From NCBI RefSeq assembly GCF_030816015.1, contig NZ_JAUSXN010000001.1, positions 4,526,001 to 4,590,000 on the forward strand: 64,000 nt of DNA, read 5' to 3'. This document shows, one piece after another, positions 16,673 to 25,682 of this stretch. Position numbers and translations under genes: made by a program. Positions within the stretch are counted from its first letter, which is position 1; each line of letters opens with the position of its first letter. The stretch is from Pedobacter sp. W3I1. Its GTDB lineage: Bacteria > Bacteroidota > Bacteroidia > Sphingobacteriales > Sphingobacteriaceae. The notes beneath the pieces were generated by a model. That model did not search any database and was not told the origin of the DNA. It was given only the letters and a program-made list of their open reading frames with translations.

Positions 16673-17575
16673 ATGGATCATAATATTTTGAAGAATTATA
16701 AACATTATTTAGCCGCGATATTAGCTTTTTCAATTTGGGGGTTCTTCAGCCTGGTGTTAAAGCCATTACACGCTTACGCCCCGTTAGATATCCTCTTTTA
16801 TCGCGTTTTTAGCTGCGCTATAGTTATGTCAATGATTTCATTACTTTTTAAAAGGAAAAGTTTCTTGGATAATTTGCGACTGCTGAAATCTTTGCCGAAA
16901 AAGAAACGATCGATAATTATTGGCCTAAACGTTGGCGGCAGCATCTTTTTGACAGTCAATTGGTTTTCTTTCATTTATGTGATGAACCATGTAAGTGTAC
17001 GCGCTACGTCTGTAGCCTATTTAGTATGCCCCATTTTAACAACGTTACTTGCCTTTTTCCTTTTGTCGGAGCGATTGACCCGATTACAATGGTTCTCTGT
17101 AGTGCTAAGCTGTTCCGGATGCTTATTGCTGTCATATACCAACATAAGCGATATGTTTTTTAGTATAATAATTGGCCTTAGCTATGCTCTTTATATGATC
17201 AGTCAAAATAAAAATTCCGGATTAGACAAGTTTCTCGTACTTAATTTTCATATACTTTTATCGGCTGTCTTATTAGCTTTTTTTTACCCGGCATTCTCCG
17301 GCCCAATTCCCTCAGACTTTAAATTTTACTTTTATGTAGAGATCATTGCTGTCATCTATACAATCGTTCCCTTGTTTTTAAATCTATACGCCCTTAGCAG
17401 GATCAGTTCGTCAAAAGTGGCAATGATATTGAACATCAATCCAATAATCGCGTTTATTTTAGCGGGAGTGGTCTATCACGAACCATTAGGTCTTCTGCAA
17501 ATAGTTGCATACGCATTGGTTTTCACGGCCGTAATCATTTTTAGTATCAGCAAAACTTCCAGTGCAAACACTTGA
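16673..17575 (+). CDS. EamA/RarD-like drug-metabolite transporter, 300 aa
   Basis: Ten hydrophobic segments over 300 residues, in two repeated five-helix halves, are typical of EamA transporters in the drug/metabolite superfamily. SIWGFFSLVLKPLHAYAPLD and LDILFYRVFSC near the N-terminus are typical of RarD-like members. Such proteins export small metabolites or drugs across the inner membrane. The divergent MocR gene suggests an amine or amino-acid-related substrate, which is inference. Confidence 0.87.
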   Translation: MDHNILKNYKHYLAAILAFSIWGFFSLVLKPLHAYAPLDILFYRVFSCAIVMSMISLLFKRKSFLDNLRLLKSLPKKKRSIIIGLNVGGSIFLTVNWFSFIYVMNHVSVRATSVAYLVCPILTTLLAFFLLSERLTRLQWFSVVLSCSGCLLLSYTNISDMFFSIIIGLSYALYMISQNKNSGLDKFLVLNFHILLSAVLLAFFYPAFSGPIPSDFKFYFYVEIIAVIYTIVPLFLNLYALSRISSSKVAMILNINPIIAFILAGVVYHEPLGLLQIVAYALVFTAVIIFSISKTSSANT

Positions 17576-17751
17576 TTAGGTTTAATAATAGACTTCAGAA
17601 TATACTGTGAACTACCCTATGAGTGTGCAAACATTACTATGCTGCCCATGTTTCTGCTCAGCAGATCCTTCTTCGAACGCTCTTATGATGGCCATATGGC
17701 GGCCCTGACTGAGAAGGAATTGTATGAAATTTAGCTTTTGTTACTTAACTG

Positions 17752-18171
17752 CTAAGGGGTACTGGCGACTACAGAAACTTCAATGTTTGCCTGTTTAACA
17801 AGGTCCTTTACAATCACACACGTTCGTGCGGGAAAAGGTTCGCTGAACTGCTGCATATAGATCTCATTGAAAACATCAAATTGTTCAAGATTTTTTAAGT
17901 AAACGGTTACGTTAACAACGTGTTTAAGCGATAGACCATTCTTTTTCAGAATCATTTCTACATTTCCTAGTGCATTCCAAACTTCATCCCTGAAAGCGTC
18001 TTTACCCTGAACAACAGAATTTAAGCCTAGTTGACCGGAAACAAACAGGAGTCCACCTGCTTGCACCGCATCACTGAATGTTTTTTTTGCTTTTACGGGT
18101 TGTTGAGCAAAAGCCTGTAAGCAAAAGAGGATCAAGGTTAGTAATAATGAGGGATATTTAATTTTTTTCAT
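17752..18171 (-). CDS. Exported RidA-family protein, 139 aa
   Basis: A signal peptide (MKKIKYPSLLLTLILFCLQA, cleavage after AFAQ) precedes a RidA/YjgF domain with KTFSDAVQAGGLLFVSGQLG, GNVEMILKKNGLSLKHVVN and an end motif containing PARTCVIVKDL. The arginine in PARTC is the residue that binds the substrate carboxylate in RidA deaminases. RidA enzymes hydrolyse reactive enamine/imine intermediates. Export is unusual for the family, although known in Bacteroidota. The signal peptide sets the start at 18171, ten bases after the peptidase stop. Last gene of an MBL-M28-RidA operon. Confidence 0.88.
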   Translation of the reverse strand: MKKIKYPSLLLTLILFCLQAFAQQPVKAKKTFSDAVQAGGLLFVSGQLGLNSVVQGKDAFRDEVWNALGNVEMILKKNGLSLKHVVNVTVYLKNLEQFDVFNEIYMQQFSEPFPARTCVIVKDLVKQANIEVSVVASTP

Positions 18172-18181
18172 TGTTGATTGC

Positions 18182-19600
18182 TTAAAGTCCATATTTACTG
18201 ATTAGAGCTATAAGGGAAGCCATTGCTGCAGCACCAAGTTCAACCTCTCTTATATTTATTTTATCGTAAGTGTCAAGTGCGCTATGATGAATATCGAACA
18301 ACCGCTGGTCATCGCAGTCCAGACTGATCAACGCTTTGGCTTGGTCTTTCATTGGTGCCAGGTCGATTCCTCTATGACCTGAATGTAATTCTGCTGCTTT
18401 ATAAGGGATGAACAAGGGCGTCCAGGCCTTCATTTTTTCATTTACTTCCTGACTACCTTCTACCCTGAAGCCCCTGGGCGTAAACCCTCCGGCATCCGAT
18501 TCCAGGACAGCAATGTGTGTTTCTGCGGCTGACTTAGCCTCCTGAGCATACTTAAGCGCGCCATGGGCTCCTGACTCCTCATTCATATACAAGATTGCAC
18601 GGATCGATCTCTCCGGTTTTTGACTGCTGTTTTTAATTAAGCGAAGGACTTCCAGCGTTTGTACAAAGCCAGTTCCATCATCGCTGGCACCCTCACTCAA
18701 ATCCCAGGTGTCGATATGGCCGCCCACTGTGATAAATTCATTGGGATACAGGGATCCTTTGATTTCTCCGATTAGGTTGTAACTTTTAACATCGGGCAAT
18801 TGTATGCAGTTCATTTCTAAGCTATAGACAAGATCAGGATTTCGTTTAAGCTCATGACTCAATAGATCAGCACTCTTCGTACTCAGTGCTGCAGCAGGGA
18901 TTTTTTTCACATCAGGATCATAACTCATGGCGCCTGTATGTGGAACTTCGTCTATAGCTAAGGTCATTGACCTTACCAGGGCACCTACCGCTCCACGCTT
19001 TCCTGCTTCGATGGCTCCTCTTGCACGCTGGTCTACAACAGCAAGATATGCCTTAAAAGTTTCGATTTCTTTAGGATCCATAGCCCTGTTGAAGAAAACA
19101 AATTTCCCTTGAACATCTCTATCTTTTAGATTCGTTAATTCGGCCCAGCTGTTTACCTCTACTACCTGTGCTTTTAACATTCCTGCTGTACCAACAGATC
19201 CTCCCAGGGCACATACATACATTGGGAATTTCCTTCCTGATTTGGAGATAAAAAAAGATTTCTCCTTCTTGCCTCTCACCCAATGTGGTACAGTAACCTC
19301 CTGGAGATAAACACGGTCCGGAGCGATCTCCTCCATCTTCTTCTTTCCCCATTCCACTGCCTTTTGGGCATTTGCAGATCCGGAAATTCTTGATCCGATT
19401 TTCGATGTTAGATGATAAAGATTTGGGCCAACCTTTCCACCGGTGAGGGCATTATCATAAATTTTTCTGATCATTAGAGAATCCGAACTTAAATCTTGTT
19501 GGGCAGAAAGTTTACCGATAGCTCCAAAATAGATATAGGATACAATCAGCACGAATTTTAAGCTCCATCGTGCTTGAAGTGTTTTGATTTGCAATATCAT
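18182..19600 (-). CDS. M28-family zinc aminopeptidase with PA domain, exported, 472 aa
   Basis: After a signal peptide (ending near KLSAQQ) comes a protease-associated region (about 130-270) and then the M28 catalytic core. The zinc ligands are visible in order: VGGHIDTWD, EGASDDGTG, LYMNEESGAHG (catalytic Glu and ligand), LESDAGG and DIHHSALDTYD. This resembles carboxypeptidase Q-type enzymes that remove N-terminal or dipeptide residues. The ATG at 19600 is preferred; an upstream TTG would overlap the previous gene. It lies in an operon with a metallo-beta-lactamase-fold hydrolase and RidA. Confidence 0.9.
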   Translation of the reverse strand: MILQIKTLQARWSLKFVLIVSYIYFGAIGKLSAQQDLSSDSLMIRKIYDNALTGGKVGPNLYHLTSKIGSRISGSANAQKAVEWGKKKMEEIAPDRVYLQEVTVPHWVRGKKEKSFFISKSGRKFPMYVCALGGSVGTAGMLKAQVVEVNSWAELTNLKDRDVQGKFVFFNRAMDPKEIETFKAYLAVVDQRARGAIEAGKRGAVGALVRSMTLAIDEVPHTGAMSYDPDVKKIPAAALSTKSADLLSHELKRNPDLVYSLEMNCIQLPDVKSYNLIGEIKGSLYPNEFITVGGHIDTWDLSEGASDDGTGFVQTLEVLRLIKNSSQKPERSIRAILYMNEESGAHGALKYAQEAKSAAETHIAVLESDAGGFTPRGFRVEGSQEVNEKMKAWTPLFIPYKAAELHSGHRGIDLAPMKDQAKALISLDCDDQRLFDIHHSALDTYDKINIREVELGAAAMASLIALISKYGL

Positions 19601-19624
19601 GAGCTGTTTTTGAGAATGAAACAA

Positions 19625-20602
19625 TTATTGGCCTACCCCCGTACTGGTGTAATTCACAGGAAACCAGGAATAGCCTTTTCCATTCGGACGAATATGCCCT
19701 ATCCCGGGAAATGAAAGATGATCCGCTGCAATCCAGTATTTTCCTTTTGCAGCTTCAGAAAAGGCTTGTTTTCGGGCCTTGGCAGCACCTTTGGGATCTA
19801 CGTCATAGACAATTGTAACATCGGGATCTGAAAACTGGACTGCCGCAGAGTGCAGAATATCTCCCCAGAACATAATCTTTTCACCCTTACTACTTACCTG
19901 ATAGAAGCTATGTCCGGGCGTATGTCCGGGACTGGCTACCGGAAGTATTCCTGGAAAGATCTCGTTGCCGTAGGCAAAAGTCTTCACTTTACCCGCCTTA
20001 ACGTAGGGCATCATCTTCAGTGTTGCCTGTTGGAAGTAAGGCTTCATTTCCTTAGAAGCTTTGATATAATTCTCGGGGGTTAGCCAGAAATCATATTCCT
20101 GTTTACTCACGTATACTATCGCATTAGGAAACACTCTGCGATCTCCATCCATCAATCCACCGGTATGATCGGTATGGATATGTGTAATCAGGACTGCATC
20201 AACATCCTCAGGTTTATAACCTGCTTTTGCTAAACTGGCTGGAAGATGACCTAAAGAAGGGCCATATAATTCCGAAGTTCCCGCATCAACCAAAATCAGC
20301 TTACCGGCCACCTCAAAGAGATAAGCGTTTACAGATGCTTCAACAATGGGTTCCTGAAAATTAAGACCTGTTAGCTTTTCTACCTGTCCTGGTTTAGTGT
20401 TGGTAAGTAACTTAGGAAGATCCTGGGGAATCGTTCCATCAGATAATGCAATGATATCGATATCGCCAATTTGCATGTGGTAATAGCCAGGCTGTTTTAA
20501 CAGTTTTGGTGTAGGCTGCGCTAAGGAAGTCATAAACGAACCTGATAACAGGGCAAGCGTTAATAGATTTTGAAATAGTAGTTTTTTAGAATTGTAGTAC
20601 AT
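19625..20602 (-). CDS. Exported metallo-beta-lactamase-fold hydrolase, 325 aa
   Basis: A signal peptide (ending SLAQ near residue 29) precedes a metallo-beta-lactamase fold with the zinc motif ITHIHTDHTGG, then SPGHTPGHSF, MFWGDILHSAAVQF and IAADHLSFPGIGHI. The layout is like lactonase/N-acyl homoserine lactonase and class B3-like groups; the substrate cannot be assigned. First gene of an operon with an M28 peptidase and RidA. A TAnnTTTG promoter lies directly upstream, next to a palindrome between it and a divergent HxlR regulator. Confidence 0.9.
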   Translation of the reverse strand: MYYNSKKLLFQNLLTLALLSGSFMTSLAQPTPKLLKQPGYYHMQIGDIDIIALSDGTIPQDLPKLLTNTKPGQVEKLTGLNFQEPIVEASVNAYLFEVAGKLILVDAGTSELYGPSLGHLPASLAKAGYKPEDVDAVLITHIHTDHTGGLMDGDRRVFPNAIVYVSKQEYDFWLTPENYIKASKEMKPYFQQATLKMMPYVKAGKVKTFAYGNEIFPGILPVASPGHTPGHSFYQVSSKGEKIMFWGDILHSAAVQFSDPDVTIVYDVDPKGAAKARKQAFSEAAKGKYWIAADHLSFPGIGHIRPNGKGYSWFPVNYTSTGVGQ

Positions 20603-20624
20603 TTTTTTTATTTTTTGTTGTAGG

Positions 20625-20656
20625 CAAAGTTATCGCTGTATGATCGCAGCTACAAG
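20625..20656 (-). promoter_or_regulatory. Promoter of the MBL-M28-RidA operon
   Basis: TAACTTTG (minus strand, 20625-20632) matches the Bacteroidota -7 element TAnnTTTG. CTTG at 20653-20656, 20 bases upstream, is a near match to the -33 TTTG. Confidence 0.55.
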
Positions 20657-20674
20657 TACGCACTCCATTATTGC

Positions 20675-20696
20675 ATAGGGTGAATTTTATCCCTAT
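20675..20696. promoter_or_regulatory. Palindrome between the HxlR gene and the MBL operon
   Basis: ATAGGG and CCCTAT are separated by ten bases. It lies between the -7 boxes of the two divergent promoters (20625-20632 on minus; TATCTTTG at 20719-20726 on plus), so a bound protein could block both. It is a candidate operator for the HxlR regulator. Confidence 0.5.
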
Positions 20697-20748
20697 ACAC
20701 ATTTAAGTGCGTTTTTATTATCTTTGATCTTATTGATAATACAGAGAG

Positions 20749-21108
20749 ATGTACGAGCGAAAAATCCCAAAAAACCTGGACTGCGGAATGGGTATGACTA
20801 TGGAAATTATTGGAGGCAAATGGAAACCCTGTCTGATCCTTAACATACACAATGGCGCCAAAAGGCCGAGCGAACTTCAGCGGCTCAATCCACTTGCAAG
20901 TCGGAGAGTCCTTACTGTACAATTGAAAGAATTAGAAGAACACGGTATCATCAACCGAATAGTGTATCCCGTTCTTCCACCAAAAGTGGAATACTTCCTT
21001 ACTGATCTTGGCAAGTCACTGCTTCCGATGATATTATTGATGGATGAATGGGGTGCACAATACCTGTCAAAACCGGAGGAATTGCCTAAGCTCAAAAAAG
21101 TTGTTTAG
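20749..21108 (+). CDS. HxlR-family transcriptional regulator, 119 aa
   Basis: Winged-helix HxlR domain with MTMEIIGGKWKPCLILNIHN, KRPSELQRLNPLASRRVLTV and LKELEEHGIINRIVYP. Cysteines are present at position 11 (LDCGMG, the conserved sensing site) and in KPCL. Divergent from the MBL-M28-RidA operon; shared palindrome at 20675-20696. A TATCTTTG -7 box ends 22 bases before the start codon. Third HxlR gene within 8 kb. Confidence 0.92.
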   Translation: MYERKIPKNLDCGMGMTMEIIGGKWKPCLILNIHNGAKRPSELQRLNPLASRRVLTVQLKELEEHGIINRIVYPVLPPKVEYFLTDLGKSLLPMILLMDEWGAQYLSKPEELPKLKKVV

Positions 21109-21450
21109 ACTTGAATCTTCTTTTGCGATTAACGCCATCTTGGTCTTCCCCTTTTAGGGGTATACACCTAAAGTTTTATAGATGAGCATGAATAATGGTC
21201 ATATGGAATACTACACAAATTGTTGAAGTTCGGCGTTCTATCCGGTTTTTAACGTCAGGTCTTTCCGCCAAACTATATCAGAATGAAAATCTATGGTGAT
21301 AACCAAACATTGATTCAACACAATAAAAATTGTGGATTTGATTTTCTAGGGATTAAAAACCAGTTTTTCCTGAACTTTGATAGATGAGCTGACAAGGCAA
21401 CACAAATAAGCTGAAGAATAACGAAAATCGTTTTCATTCTAACTAATTGG
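21109..21450. other. Intergenic stretch with an imperfect palindrome
   Basis: No gene seen. An imperfect palindrome, CTTTTAGG...CCTAAAG around GGTATACA, lies at about 21150-21173 just after the HxlR gene. Confidence 0.45.
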
Positions 21451-22356
21451 TTAAAATCCGATTTGCAATCCTGCTGAAGCGTAGGGCGATGACCGGAAAG
21501 CGTATCCTTTATCCTGAAAAATAGTCTTTAAACTTCTGTCGTTAATTTGTGCGGTGCGGGTAGCGTTTAATCCGACAGTGATGGGTATTGTAACACGCTT
21601 CCCTAACTTTATTTCCGGACGCAACCCGAAGACAACATATTGATGAGTGAACATTTTATTTTTTCCTTCTTGTTCAAGTAAAGCCATTTGGCCATTGACC
21701 TCCATGACCAAATTTAGTCGTAAATTTTTATTGACATTGTAGCCGGCTGATACATCAAGACCGTCTTTTAATGAAACATTTACAGAATAACGTCCTGCTG
21801 TTCTCCAGTTCAGGTAAAAAGCCGGAAATAACATGGGAAACCCAAAAGAGTTATTGAGCGCAAGACCACCACCCAAATCGAGATTTGGTCGTAAATGACG
21901 AATAAACACCACACTAACGCTGCCTAATACATTCCTGAACCCCAATTGAGACAGATTTGTACTTGGCATAAAGACCCCGCCGCCTATCCCGGCTTTAAGC
22001 GACCACCTGTCATTCAAAGGCCGCTGGTAATTAAGACTTACGCCGATATTGAGGATCTCATCGATAACCAGAGGTTCTGTGAAGTTCCTGTTATTAAGCT
22101 TAACATATGCTCCGCCGGCACTGACAGACCACATCGTAGGGCGATTTAACGCATTGAGACTCTTGGACAAAGGAATGTTGATCCCTGCTTGATAGACCAT
22201 GGCTGAACCTTTACTGTTTCCTATTTTCTGGCTGGAATCGCCTTGTGTTAACTGATACGCGGATGTTCCGAAATATTCGGTCTTGAAAAAAACCTGCGCA
22301 CTGCTGTTTGTAGAAGCAATAACTATCATAAACACACCAATCAATAATGATCTCAT
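21451..22356 (-). CDS. DUF6268-type outer-membrane beta-barrel protein, 301 aa
   Basis: A signal peptide (MRSLLIGVFMIVIAST, ending near SSAQ) is followed by alternating beta strands rich in aromatic girdle residues and a terminal phenylalanine (GLQIGF), as in outer-membrane barrels. The pattern WSVSAGGAYVKL, LNIGVSLNYQRPL and WSLKAGIGGGVFMP fits the DUF6268 family as I remember it. The start is the ATG at 22356; the longer form would need a TTG. Function is unknown. It is divergent from the LytS-type kinase at 22521. Confidence 0.7.
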   Translation of the reverse strand: MRSLLIGVFMIVIASTNSSAQVFFKTEYFGTSAYQLTQGDSSQKIGNSKGSAMVYQAGINIPLSKSLNALNRPTMWSVSAGGAYVKLNNRNFTEPLVIDEILNIGVSLNYQRPLNDRWSLKAGIGGGVFMPSTNLSQLGFRNVLGSVSVVFIRHLRPNLDLGGGLALNNSFGFPMLFPAFYLNWRTAGRYSVNVSLKDGLDVSAGYNVNKNLRLNLVMEVNGQMALLEQEGKNKMFTHQYVVFGLRPEIKLGKRVTIPITVGLNATRTAQINDRSLKTIFQDKGYAFRSSPYASAGLQIGF

Positions 22357-22468
22357 CGTTTTTTTTAATTTAAAAGTTTTCAATAAAATAGGACGTTTTC
22401 AACGTCTGCTGGAGCAAATATCATCCGGGAGAGCAGCTGATTGGAAATAGTTTTGACCGATGGTCGTT

Positions 22469-22476
22469 TAACTTTG
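22469..22476 (+). promoter_or_regulatory. -7 box upstream of the LytS-type kinase
   Basis: TAACTTTG fits TAnnTTTG and lies about 45 bases ahead of the start codon. No good -33 TTTG at 19 bases. A second TAACTTTG at 22509-22516 is too close to the ATG. Confidence 0.35.
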
Positions 22477-22520
22477 ACGCCTGGTAACCAGTGTTTAAAT
22501 TATACCGTTAACTTTGTAAT

Positions 22521-23537
22521 ATGACCCTTTTAAAAAACTATGACCGGTTCGTTATCCTGATATGGGTATTTCTGACCATTGTTTTTTGGTTTCGGTATAT
22601 ACCAGATTCTTCGATGTTAGAAGGTGGTTTGCTGGCATTGTGTATAATGTCATGTTTGTACCCATTTACAACTTATCTAAGCAAATCCTTGTTGCAAAAA
22701 GCAATGAGGCAAAAGAAGATGCTTCTGTTTGCTGGACAGTTTTTTCTGGTGTCAGCGATATCTGCTATGTTCATTCCCGCCATTCTTCATGGGTTTCTTT
22801 ATTTGGAAGAAATTGGCTTTTTCCCATCATCCCAGCTATTATTAAGTAGAAGTCTGTTCAGTATTATGTACATCAATGCTCTTCTGGTAGCGCTATTCGT
22901 TAATTTCGGCTTTTGCGGACTGCGGTTCCATGAGGAGAGCATGAAGATGCATGAAACATTGGTTGAGTCCCAGTTACAGATACTTCAGCAACAGATCAGC
23001 CCTCACTTCATGTTCAATGTACTGAACCACATCAATATATTAATGCAGGAGGATGTGAACTTAGCCTCTTCGTTGTTAATAAAATATGCTAAAATTCTTC
23101 GTTATCAACTAAATAGTGAGAAAAACAGAAAGGTGACCATAGAACAGGAAGTACAATTTTTAAAAGACTTTATTGATATAGAAAATCTCAGATGGGGAGA
23201 TGAACTGATCATTAATTGTTCCTGGACAGTTGACGATAACCAAAAGGAATTCCCTCCTTTACTATTGATAACTTTTATAGAAAATGCCTTTAAACACGTA
23301 TCCCGGTGCATTACAGAAAAAGCTTATGTAAATATCCATTTTGAGCAAATCACTAATTCAATTTGTTTGGAAATTGAAAACTCCAAATCGAATATCCATT
23401 TGGAAAAAGACAGTGTTTCAGGGTTGGGGCTAGAAAACGTAAAAAAACGTCTTGATATTCTTTATGCGGACAACTACAAATTGATTATAAAAGACTTGGA
23501 AGCTATCTACTACACGAAACTGATTATCAAAATATAG
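22521..23537 (+). CDS. LytS-type sensor histidine kinase, 338 aa
   Basis: Four hydrophobic segments (about residues 10-135) form the membrane sensor without a large extracellular domain. The His_kinase domain follows with QQISPHFMFNVLNHINILMQ (phospho-acceptor His near 162) and the N-box LITFIENAFKHV; the ATPase end is GLGLENVKKRL. This class phosphorylates LytTR response regulators, and one lies five bases downstream. The signal is unknown. Confidence 0.9.
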   Translation: MTLLKNYDRFVILIWVFLTIVFWFRYIPDSSMLEGGLLALCIMSCLYPFTTYLSKSLLQKAMRQKKMLLFAGQFFLVSAISAMFIPAILHGFLYLEEIGFFPSSQLLLSRSLFSIMYINALLVALFVNFGFCGLRFHEESMKMHETLVESQLQILQQQISPHFMFNVLNHINILMQEDVNLASSLLIKYAKILRYQLNSEKNRKVTIEQEVQFLKDFIDIENLRWGDELIINCSWTVDDNQKEFPPLLLITFIENAFKHVSRCITEKAYVNIHFEQITNSICLEIENSKSNIHLEKDSVSGLGLENVKKRLDILYADNYKLIIKDLEAIYYTKLIIKI

Positions 23538-23541
23538 CATT

Positions 23542-24294
23542 ATGGCAGAAGTATTATCAAAACAATCAAGTAGTCAACCATTGAAATGTTTAATTGTGGA
23601 TGATGAACCGGTCGCCATTAAAGGGGTTGTTAACTTCATTAATCAGTTGGACTTTTTGGAAGTCGCGGCAACCTGTACCTCTGCAATGAAGGCAGCAGAG
23701 ATATTGAAAGCTAAAGACATTGATCTGATGTTTTTGGATATAAACATGCCCATGTTATCAGGATTGGAGTTTTTGGAGTCATTAGATAAGGCCCCACTGA
23801 CCATATTGACCACTGCTTATTCGGAACATGCGCTGGAAGGCTTCAGGCTGAATGTTGTAGATTACCTGATGAAACCTTTAGAGTTTCAACGTTTTTTCCA
23901 GGCGGTCAATAAAGCACTGGACCTTTTTCAGTCCCGTATTGTGGTGCAAAATAGTAAGGAGGGCTCTGACTCCGATCTGTATATCCGGCAAGGGGATACT
24001 TTCCAGCGGATCATCTGGGAGGATATTTTATTTGTCGAAGGAATGCAGAATTATCTAAAGTTGCATTGTAAAGAGAAGACATTTATTATTCATCAAACCA
24101 TGGCTTCCCTGGAAGACATGCTATCAAAGGAAGCGTTTTTCAGGATACATCAATCATATTTGATCAACACCCATAAAATTGACGCCATTTCAGGAGCACG
24201 GGTTTTTATTGACGGGAAACAGCTTCCTATCTCACGCCACAGAAAAGAAGACTTGCTCAAAACCGTAGTGTACGTTAAGTTGATTAGTAAGTGA
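23542..24294 (+). CDS. LytTR-family response regulator, 250 aa
   Basis: A receiver domain (residues 15-130) with the acidic pair in LIVDDEP, phospho-accepting Asp in MFLDINMPMLSG, the LTTAYSEHAL switch and the VVDYLMKP lysine. A LytTR DNA-binding domain follows (about 150-245) with IRQGDTFQRIIWEDILFVEG, FFRIHQSYLINTHKI and LPISRHRKE. It works with the kinase directly upstream. Its target is not known; the TonB receptor operon at 25683 is nearby. Confidence 0.92.
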   Translation: MAEVLSKQSSSQPLKCLIVDDEPVAIKGVVNFINQLDFLEVAATCTSAMKAAEILKAKDIDLMFLDINMPMLSGLEFLESLDKAPLTILTTAYSEHALEGFRLNVVDYLMKPLEFQRFFQAVNKALDLFQSRIVVQNSKEGSDSDLYIRQGDTFQRIIWEDILFVEGMQNYLKLHCKEKTFIIHQTMASLEDMLSKEAFFRIHQSYLINTHKIDAISGARVFIDGKQLPISRHRKEDLLKTVVYVKLISK

Positions 24295-24309
24295 TCGAAG
24301 CACTTCATA

Positions 24310-24912
24310 TTATTCCTTAAAAACAGGTATTAATATTTCGTCTACAAGTGTTTCAAGGCGTTTATTGTCAATGCCCTGCATCCGCACTAAATTTTCTATA
24401 CGAATCAAATCAAAAGGCAGCATTAATGTGACACCGCTTGTTACCTTAATATTTTCACCTCTTGATTTAGCATTTTTTAAAATCGTTTTCATCGCTTCGA
24501 CAAATTTATTAACAGCCTTAGTATGGACTGGTGGTTCTCTACTGTTGTCTTTGTCCTGCAATCTGATATAATAATAGTTAATTATAACTTCCGAACCGAT
24601 CTCATCGTAGACACTTTGGCAAATGGTAAGCAGCTGGTTGAAATCTCCCCGCAAACTTCCCGTATCTTCCAACTTGTCAAGGAACTCACCATCAAAAAGT
24701 TTTTTGGCCTTATAAGTATAAATATCCTGTAACAAATCAAACGTTGTTGGCCACCGGCGGTATAAAACGCTCCGGCTGGTTTTTGCAGCTTCTGCTATCT
24801 GTCCAAAAGTCAGATTGGTATGCTTAACCTCATTCATCAGTTTGAAGGTAGCATCAAACAAGCTTTCCATAAGCTCATCCCCACGCCTTCTAATGCTTTT
24901 TTGCTCATCCAT
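24310..24912 (-). CDS. TetR/AcrR-family regulator, 200 aa
   Basis: An N-terminal TetR HTH (about residues 10-60) contains LTFGQIAEAAKTSRSVLYRR, followed by WPTTFDLLQDIYTYKAKKLF. The rest is a helical ligand-binding domain. I chose the ATG at 24912, because the longer open frame would run through the promoter and both operators. It is divergent from the flavin-enzyme gene at 25024. Two similar palindromes lie between them, so it probably represses both genes. Confidence 0.9.
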   Translation of the reverse strand: MDEQKSIRRRGDELMESLFDATFKLMNEVKHTNLTFGQIAEAAKTSRSVLYRRWPTTFDLLQDIYTYKAKKLFDGEFLDKLEDTGSLRGDFNQLLTICQSVYDEIGSEVIINYYYIRLQDKDNSREPPVHTKAVNKFVEAMKTILKNAKSRGENIKVTSGVTLMLPFDLIRIENLVRMQGIDNKRLETLVDEILIPVFKE

Positions 24913-24941
24913 AATATAAATTAAAAACAAATTTAAAAAAA

Positions 24942-24968
24942 TAATTAGATACAATTTGGATCTAATTA
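24942..24968. promoter_or_regulatory. TetR operator candidate 1
   Basis: Nine-base arms TAATTAGAT and ATCTAATTA around ACAATTTGG. The core AGATACAATTTGGATCT resembles operator 2. It overlaps the -33 element of the flavin-enzyme promoter and sits just behind a minus-strand TAAATTTG box (24928-24935) for the regulator gene. Confidence 0.7.
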
Positions 24969-24985
24969 AAAAAACAATATATTTG
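24955..24985 (+). promoter_or_regulatory. Consensus Bacteroidota promoter of the flavin-enzyme gene
   Basis: TTTG at 24955-24958, a 19-base spacer, and TATATTTG at 24978-24985 match the primary sigma factor consensus exactly. Transcription would start near 24992, inside operator 2. Confidence 0.75.
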
Positions 24986-24987
24986 CT

Positions 24988-25010
24988 ATAAGATACAAAA
25001 TGTATCTTAT
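24988..25010. promoter_or_regulatory. TetR operator candidate 2
   Basis: A perfect palindrome: ATAAGATACA and TGTATCTTAT around AAA, covering the expected transcription start. Its shared core with operator 1 is AGATACAA-WW-TGKATCT. Confidence 0.75.
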
Positions 25011-25023
25011 TAATTTTATAACG

Positions 25024-25512
25024 ATGCAAAAACCTGGTAATAAAAAGGGAGACGCCTTAGATCCCCTCAGTGATTTTTTTAACAATCATCATGATAAGCT
25101 GGTATGTACAGCCAATAAACATGGGGTGCCTAATGTCTCGATAATGGGTACACCCAGAATTATGGAAAGTGGAGATATTGTATTCCATATTAGTGATCCT
25201 ATTTCGGTGACAATGGATAACATGAGGGAAAATAAAGAAGTCGTGTTTATGGCGTACGTGCCTGGCGAAAGGGCAAGGGATTATCATGGCGTAAGAATCT
25301 ACACAGAAGTTACCGAAATCACTAGCTCTGGCGAAAAGTTCGGGCTTATCAAAGAAAAAATCAGCGAACGGTTTGGTAAGGATAAAGCCGACGAGTTACT
25401 CGCTTCGATAACCTGTCGTGTAAAGAAAGTTCGACCGGTGGTTGATAGGGGTCAGCAATGGAACGAACCCTATGTAATTTTTAAGCAGATGATGACGAAA
25501 GCAAGCACTTAG
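25024..25512 (+). CDS. Pyridoxamine 5'-phosphate oxidase-like flavin protein, 162 aa
   Basis: A split-barrel FMN-binding fold: CTANKHGVPNVSIMGTPRIM, DIVFHISDPISVTMDNMREN and VVFMAYVPG are the usual strands that bind FMN. These enzymes reduce or oxidise small molecules, often as stress or detoxifying reductases. The start is the ATG at 25024; an upstream ATG at 25000 falls inside operator 2 and probably is not used. It is divergent from, and likely repressed by, the TetR protein at 24310. Confidence 0.82.
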   Translation: MQKPGNKKGDALDPLSDFFNNHHDKLVCTANKHGVPNVSIMGTPRIMESGDIVFHISDPISVTMDNMRENKEVVFMAYVPGERARDYHGVRIYTEVTEITSSGEKFGLIKEKISERFGKDKADELLASITCRVKKVRPVVDRGQQWNEPYVIFKQMMTKAST

Positions 25513-25682
25513 ACGGATCCTGGACTAACAACAACATGGTATGTATCGGATGCTGTTACGGCTTTTGAGATTTATCGTCAAAATAATTCAGGACATAGCG
25601 TCATGCTTGCGTATGATTTACATCCGTCTTCTTCTTAAAGACTCTCGGGAGGGGCATAATCCTTACTTAACAACCTAACAGA

